Shown piece by piece: positions 61,378 through 64,000 of a stretch of DNA of 64,000 nucleotides. The first letter of the stretch is position 1, and each line of letters begins with the position of its first letter. Source of the stretch: Rugamonas apoptosis (GTDB lineage: Bacteria > Pseudomonadota > Gammaproteobacteria > Burkholderiales > Burkholderiaceae_D). The notes beneath the pieces were generated by a model. That model was given only the letters and a program-made list of their open reading frames with translations, searched no databases and was not told the origin of the DNA. Made by a program: the position numbers and the translations under genes. Location: assembly GCF_014042355.1 (NCBI RefSeq), contig NZ_JACEZU010000012.1:124001-188000 (forward strand). Reading direction: 5' to 3'.

Positions 61378-62421
61378 ATGCAGGTAGTCATCGTCGACGA
61401 TACCCACATCAACCTGGTGCTGATGTCGCGCCTGATCGACAAGCTCGATGGCGTCGATACCGTCACTTTCCAGTCGGCGCGCGAAGCGCTGGCCTGGTGC
61501 AACAGCCATCCCTACGACTTGCTGATCGTCGATTACATGATGCCGGACCTGAACGGCCTGGAACTGATCGCCGGCCTGGCCGCGCCCGCGGACCAACGCC
61601 CGCCCGTGCTGATGGTAACGGCCAGCGTGGACGTGGAGGTGCGGCACCGGGCGCTGGAAAATGGCGCCAGCGATTTCCTCATCAAGCCCATCGACAAAGT
61701 TGAATTCCTGGCCCGCACCCGCAACATGCTGGCGTTGCGGCGCGCCACCGTCAGCCTGCAGCACCGCGCCAGCTGGCTGGCCGAGGAAGTAAGCCAGGCC
61801 ACGGCCGAACTGCGCGCGCGCGAGCAGGAAACCATCCTGCTGCTGTGCCGCGCGTCCGAATACCGCGACCCGGAAACGGGCGCCCACATCCAGCGCATGG
61901 CCCATTACTCCTGTCTGATCGCGGCCGAGCTGGGCTTGCCGCTGGAACAGCAGCAGGACATTTTGAACGCGGCCCCCATGCACGACGTGGGCAAGGTCGG
62001 CACGCCCGACCAGATCCTGCTCAAGCCGGGCCGGCTCACCCCGGAGGAAATGACCATCATGCGCCAGCACGCGGCCATCGGTTACCAGATCCTCAAGGAT
62101 TGCCAGGCCCCCATGCTGCAATTGGCGGCCCAGATCGCCCTCAGCCACCACGAACGCTACGACGGCGGCGGCTACCCGCACGGCCTGGCCGGCGAAAACA
62201 TTCCGCTGGTGGGCCGCATCGTGGCCGTGGCCGATGTGTTCGACGCGCTCACCAGCGTGCGCCCCTACAAGCAGGCATGGAGCATGGAGGCGGCGCGCCA
62301 GCATCTGCTCGACAACTGCGGCGGCCATTTCGATCCGCAATGCGTGCACGCGCTGTTGCGGCGCTGGCGCGAGGTGCAGGACATCCGCGCCCGCTACCAG
62401 GACGAGGGGAAGCCGGCCTGA
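61378..62421 (+). CDS. HD-GYP response regulator (c-di-GMP phosphodiesterase, RpfG-like)
   Basis: 347 aa. Receiver domain: acidic VDD (6-8), phospho-Asp in LIVDYMMPD (D52), KPID. Helical linker, then HD-GYP domain with HDVGK (H202-D203) and HHERYDGGGYPHG (GYP 265-267), all metal and signature residues present. Likely cuts c-di-GMP to pGpG/GMP when phosphorylated. The hybrid kinase starts 13 bp after, so they are probably a pair. Confidence 0.93.
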   Translation: MQVVIVDDTHINLVLMSRLIDKLDGVDTVTFQSAREALAWCNSHPYDLLIVDYMMPDLNGLELIAGLAAPADQRPPVLMVTASVDVEVRHRALENGASDFLIKPIDKVEFLARTRNMLALRRATVSLQHRASWLAEEVSQATAELRAREQETILLLCRASEYRDPETGAHIQRMAHYSCLIAAELGLPLEQQQDILNAAPMHDVGKVGTPDQILLKPGRLTPEEMTIMRQHAAIGYQILKDCQAPMLQLAAQIALSHHERYDGGGYPHGLAGENIPLVGRIVAVADVFDALTSVRPYKQAWSMEAARQHLLDNCGGHFDPQCVHALLRRWREVQDIRARYQDEGKPA

Positions 62422-62434
62422 GCCGGCGTCAACC

Positions 62435-64000
62435 ATGCAATACGAACGCCTGGTCCAGCTGGTGCGGCGCGCGCTGAACGCGGCCGACGATGCGGAAATG
62501 CAGCAGCGCCTGGACGACCTGCGCGCCATCGGCGAAACCACGCTGGCCAACGGCTTGCTGGCGCTGATGGCCCAGGCCGAGCGGGCCGACCCCGGCATCG
62601 AACCGCGCCTGCGCGAACTGGAGGCGGAGAACGAACAACTGCGCCAGGCCAACGCCCTGCTGCGCAAGGAGAACCGCCAGCAGCGCGGCAACGTGGGCAC
62701 CTGGCGCGACAAGCGCGCCGCGCGCCGCGCGCAAGCCATCGATGCGCAGCAGGAAGCGCAACAGGCCGGTGGCCAGCAGGCGTTGACGGAACAGATCCTG
62801 GACCAGTTGCCCATCCCCGTGTTCCTGAAGGACCGCGAAGGCCGCTTCCTGCGCTTCAACCGCCGCTTCGAGGAACTGACCCAGCGTTCGCGGGTGGAAA
62901 TCGTGGGCCGCACCATCGACGATTTCGCTTCGCCGCGCTGGGCCGCGCTGACCCGCCAGGAAGACGCGTTGGCGTGGAGCAGCGGCCGCATGATTACCAG
63001 CGAACGCCGGCTGGCCGGCTTCGATCCGCCGGTCGACGTGCTGGTGAGCCGCAACGTGATCAGCAGCGGCGGCCACAGCTACATGCTGGGCTACTTCATC
63101 GACATCAGCGAACAGCGCGCCGCGCGCCAGGCCATGCAGCGGGCAGTGGAATCGGCCGAGGCGGCCAGCCGGGCCAAGAGCGAATTCCTGGCCAACATGA
63201 GCCATGAGATCCGCACCCCCATGAACGGCATCCTCGGCATGACGGAACTGCTGCTCGAGTCCGACCTCACGCCCGCGCAGCGGGCCGACCTGGCGCTGGT
63301 GCAGGGCTCGGCCCACGCGCTGCTGCACATCGTGGACGACATCCTGGATTTCTCCAAAATCGAGGCGGGCAAGCTCGACATCGAGGAAGTGCCGTTCGAC
63401 GTGCGCCAGCTGGTGGCCGACACGGTGCGCGCCATGCGCTTGCGGGCGCGCCAGAAAGGGCTGGCGCTGGAGTGCGAACTGGCGCCGGAACTGCCGCGCA
63501 TCGTCAAGGGCGATCCGGGCCGGCTGCGCCAGGTGCTGGTCAACCTGGTGGGCAACGCCATCAAGTTCACGGCCGCCGGCAGCGTGGTCGTGGCGCTGTC
63601 CGTGGTGCGCGAGCATGACGACCGCAGCGAGATCCGCTTCGCCGTGCGCGACACGGGCATCGGCGTGCCGCCGGAAAAACAGGCCATGATCTTCGACGCC
63701 TTCGCCCAGGTGGACGGCTCCACTTCGCGCCAATACGGTGGCACCGGCCTGGGGCTGGCCATCTGCCGCCGGCTGGTGATCCTGATGCAGGGCCAGCTGG
63801 ACGTCGACAGCGTGCCGGGCGAGGGCAGCACCTTCAGTTTCACCGTGCCGCTCAAGCACACGGGCGTGGCGCTGGTGGCGCCCTTGCCGCCGCTGCGGCC
63901 GCAAGTGCCGCGCCCCGACCCGCTGGGCGCCGAACCCTTGCCGCCGCCCTTGGCCGGGTCGGAGCGCGACGGCTTGCGCGTGCTGCTGGCCGAGGACAAT
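62435..64000 (+). CDS. Hybrid sensor histidine kinase/response regulator, 5' part
   Basis: First 522 codons; the gene runs off the window just as a receiver domain starts (LRVLLAEDN). N-terminal coiled coil with repeated Arg/Gln/Glu (about 55-120), PAS domain (121-227, LPIPVFLKDREGRFLRFN to GYFIDISEQ), H-box SEFLANMSHEIRTPMNGILG (H257), N-box VNLVGNAIKFTAAG, G1 RDTGIGVPPE, F-box, G2 GGTGLGLAI, then a Pro-rich linker. No membrane segment. Paired with the HD-GYP regulator. Confidence 0.93.
   Translation, partial: MQYERLVQLVRRALNAADDAEMQQRLDDLRAIGETTLANGLLALMAQAERADPGIEPRLRELEAENEQLRQANALLRKENRQQRGNVGTWRDKRAARRAQAIDAQQEAQQAGGQQALTEQILDQLPIPVFLKDREGRFLRFNRRFEELTQRSRVEIVGRTIDDFASPRWAALTRQEDALAWSSGRMITSERRLAGFDPPVDVLVSRNVISSGGHSYMLGYFIDISEQRAARQAMQRAVESAEAASRAKSEFLANMSHEIRTPMNGILGMTELLLESDLTPAQRADLALVQGSAHALLHIVDDILDFSKIEAGKLDIEEVPFDVRQLVADTVRAMRLRARQKGLALECELAPELPRIVKGDPGRLRQVLVNLVGNAIKFTAAGSVVVALSVVREHDDRSEIRFAVRDTGIGVPPEKQAMIFDAFAQVDGSTSRQYGGTGLGLAICRRLVILMQGQLDVDSVPGEGSTFSFTVPLKHTGVALVAPLPPLRPQVPRPDPLGAEPLPPPLAGSERDGLRVLLAEDN

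Noticed and set aside
61234..63054. A 606-codon - strand frame across the HD-GYP and hybrid kinase genes
   Set aside because: Both + strand genes have all their catalytic motifs; the antisense reading has none.

Overview
The window reads as a chromosomal segment of a GC-rich betaproteobacterium, most likely Oxalobacteraceae (Massilia/Duganella/Janthinobacterium type). This is inferred from gene content and order (recA-recX, sucCD next to an FHA protein and pilA, a folK-pcnB-HAD-hda chain, DUF3138, DUF4212 and DUF2889 proteins), not from a database search. I saw no rRNA or tRNA gene, insertion sequence, prophage or CRISPR array. Apart from a small toxin-antitoxin pair, almost everything looks like stable core or niche chromosome.

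Positions 1-14671 (+ strand) hold a polyamine uptake and catabolism cluster: the 3' end of puuD, a glutamine-synthetase-like puuA, a class III aminotransferase, the potFGHI ABC importer, a DUF3138 outer-membrane protein, aldehyde dehydrogenase (puuC), FAD oxidoreductase (puuB), a second puuA-like gene and a second aminotransferase. Together they could carry putrescine from the outer membrane to GABA/succinate by the gamma-glutamyl and the direct transamination routes. Positions 14708-20730 (- strand) carry a 51-aa small protein, panB, folK, pcnB, a HAD phosphatase, hda and an AI-2E/PerM permease. purM follows on + with a clear terminator, then a ParE-like toxin with its antitoxin, a PPi-dependent phosphofructokinase, a secreted S9 peptidase, and a tightly overlapping set of response regulator, histidine kinase, DUF4212 subunit and sodium:solute symporter (22051-30615, - strand).

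Positions 30700-36970 (+) hold recA with a LexA box, a recA-recX terminator/attenuator, recX, a DUF2889 protein, sucCD, an FHA protein starting at TTG, and a type IV pilin with a textbook sigma-54 promoter behind a group of TGTC/GACA words that look like PilR sites. Two c-di-GMP genes follow on - (a YcgR-like PilZ protein and a GGDEF-EAL protein). Positions 39886-43007 hold the least conventional locus: a soluble histidine kinase, an unrecognised all-helical protein, and a double-domain KaiC-like ATPase whose start overlaps the helical protein's stop. It lacks kaiA, kaiB and the residues that KaiC phosphorylates, so it is better seen as a signalling module than a clock.

The remainder is moaC, an M48 protease, a run of small - strand genes (a Burkholderiales-type DUF protein, a YheT hydrolase, an NTF2-like protein, a CHCC zinc finger), azlCD, glycolytic pgk-pyk-fba with GC-rich hairpins and a decamer repeat between them, purCEK-tsaC, two tandem secreted lipase-like hydrolases, a flavin reductase, msrA, an HD-GYP response regulator, and a hybrid histidine kinase cut off by the window end. 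Second messengers and phosphorelay recur: one diguanylate cyclase/phosphodiesterase, one HD-GYP protein, one PilZ effector, three histidine kinases and two response regulators lie in 64 kb.
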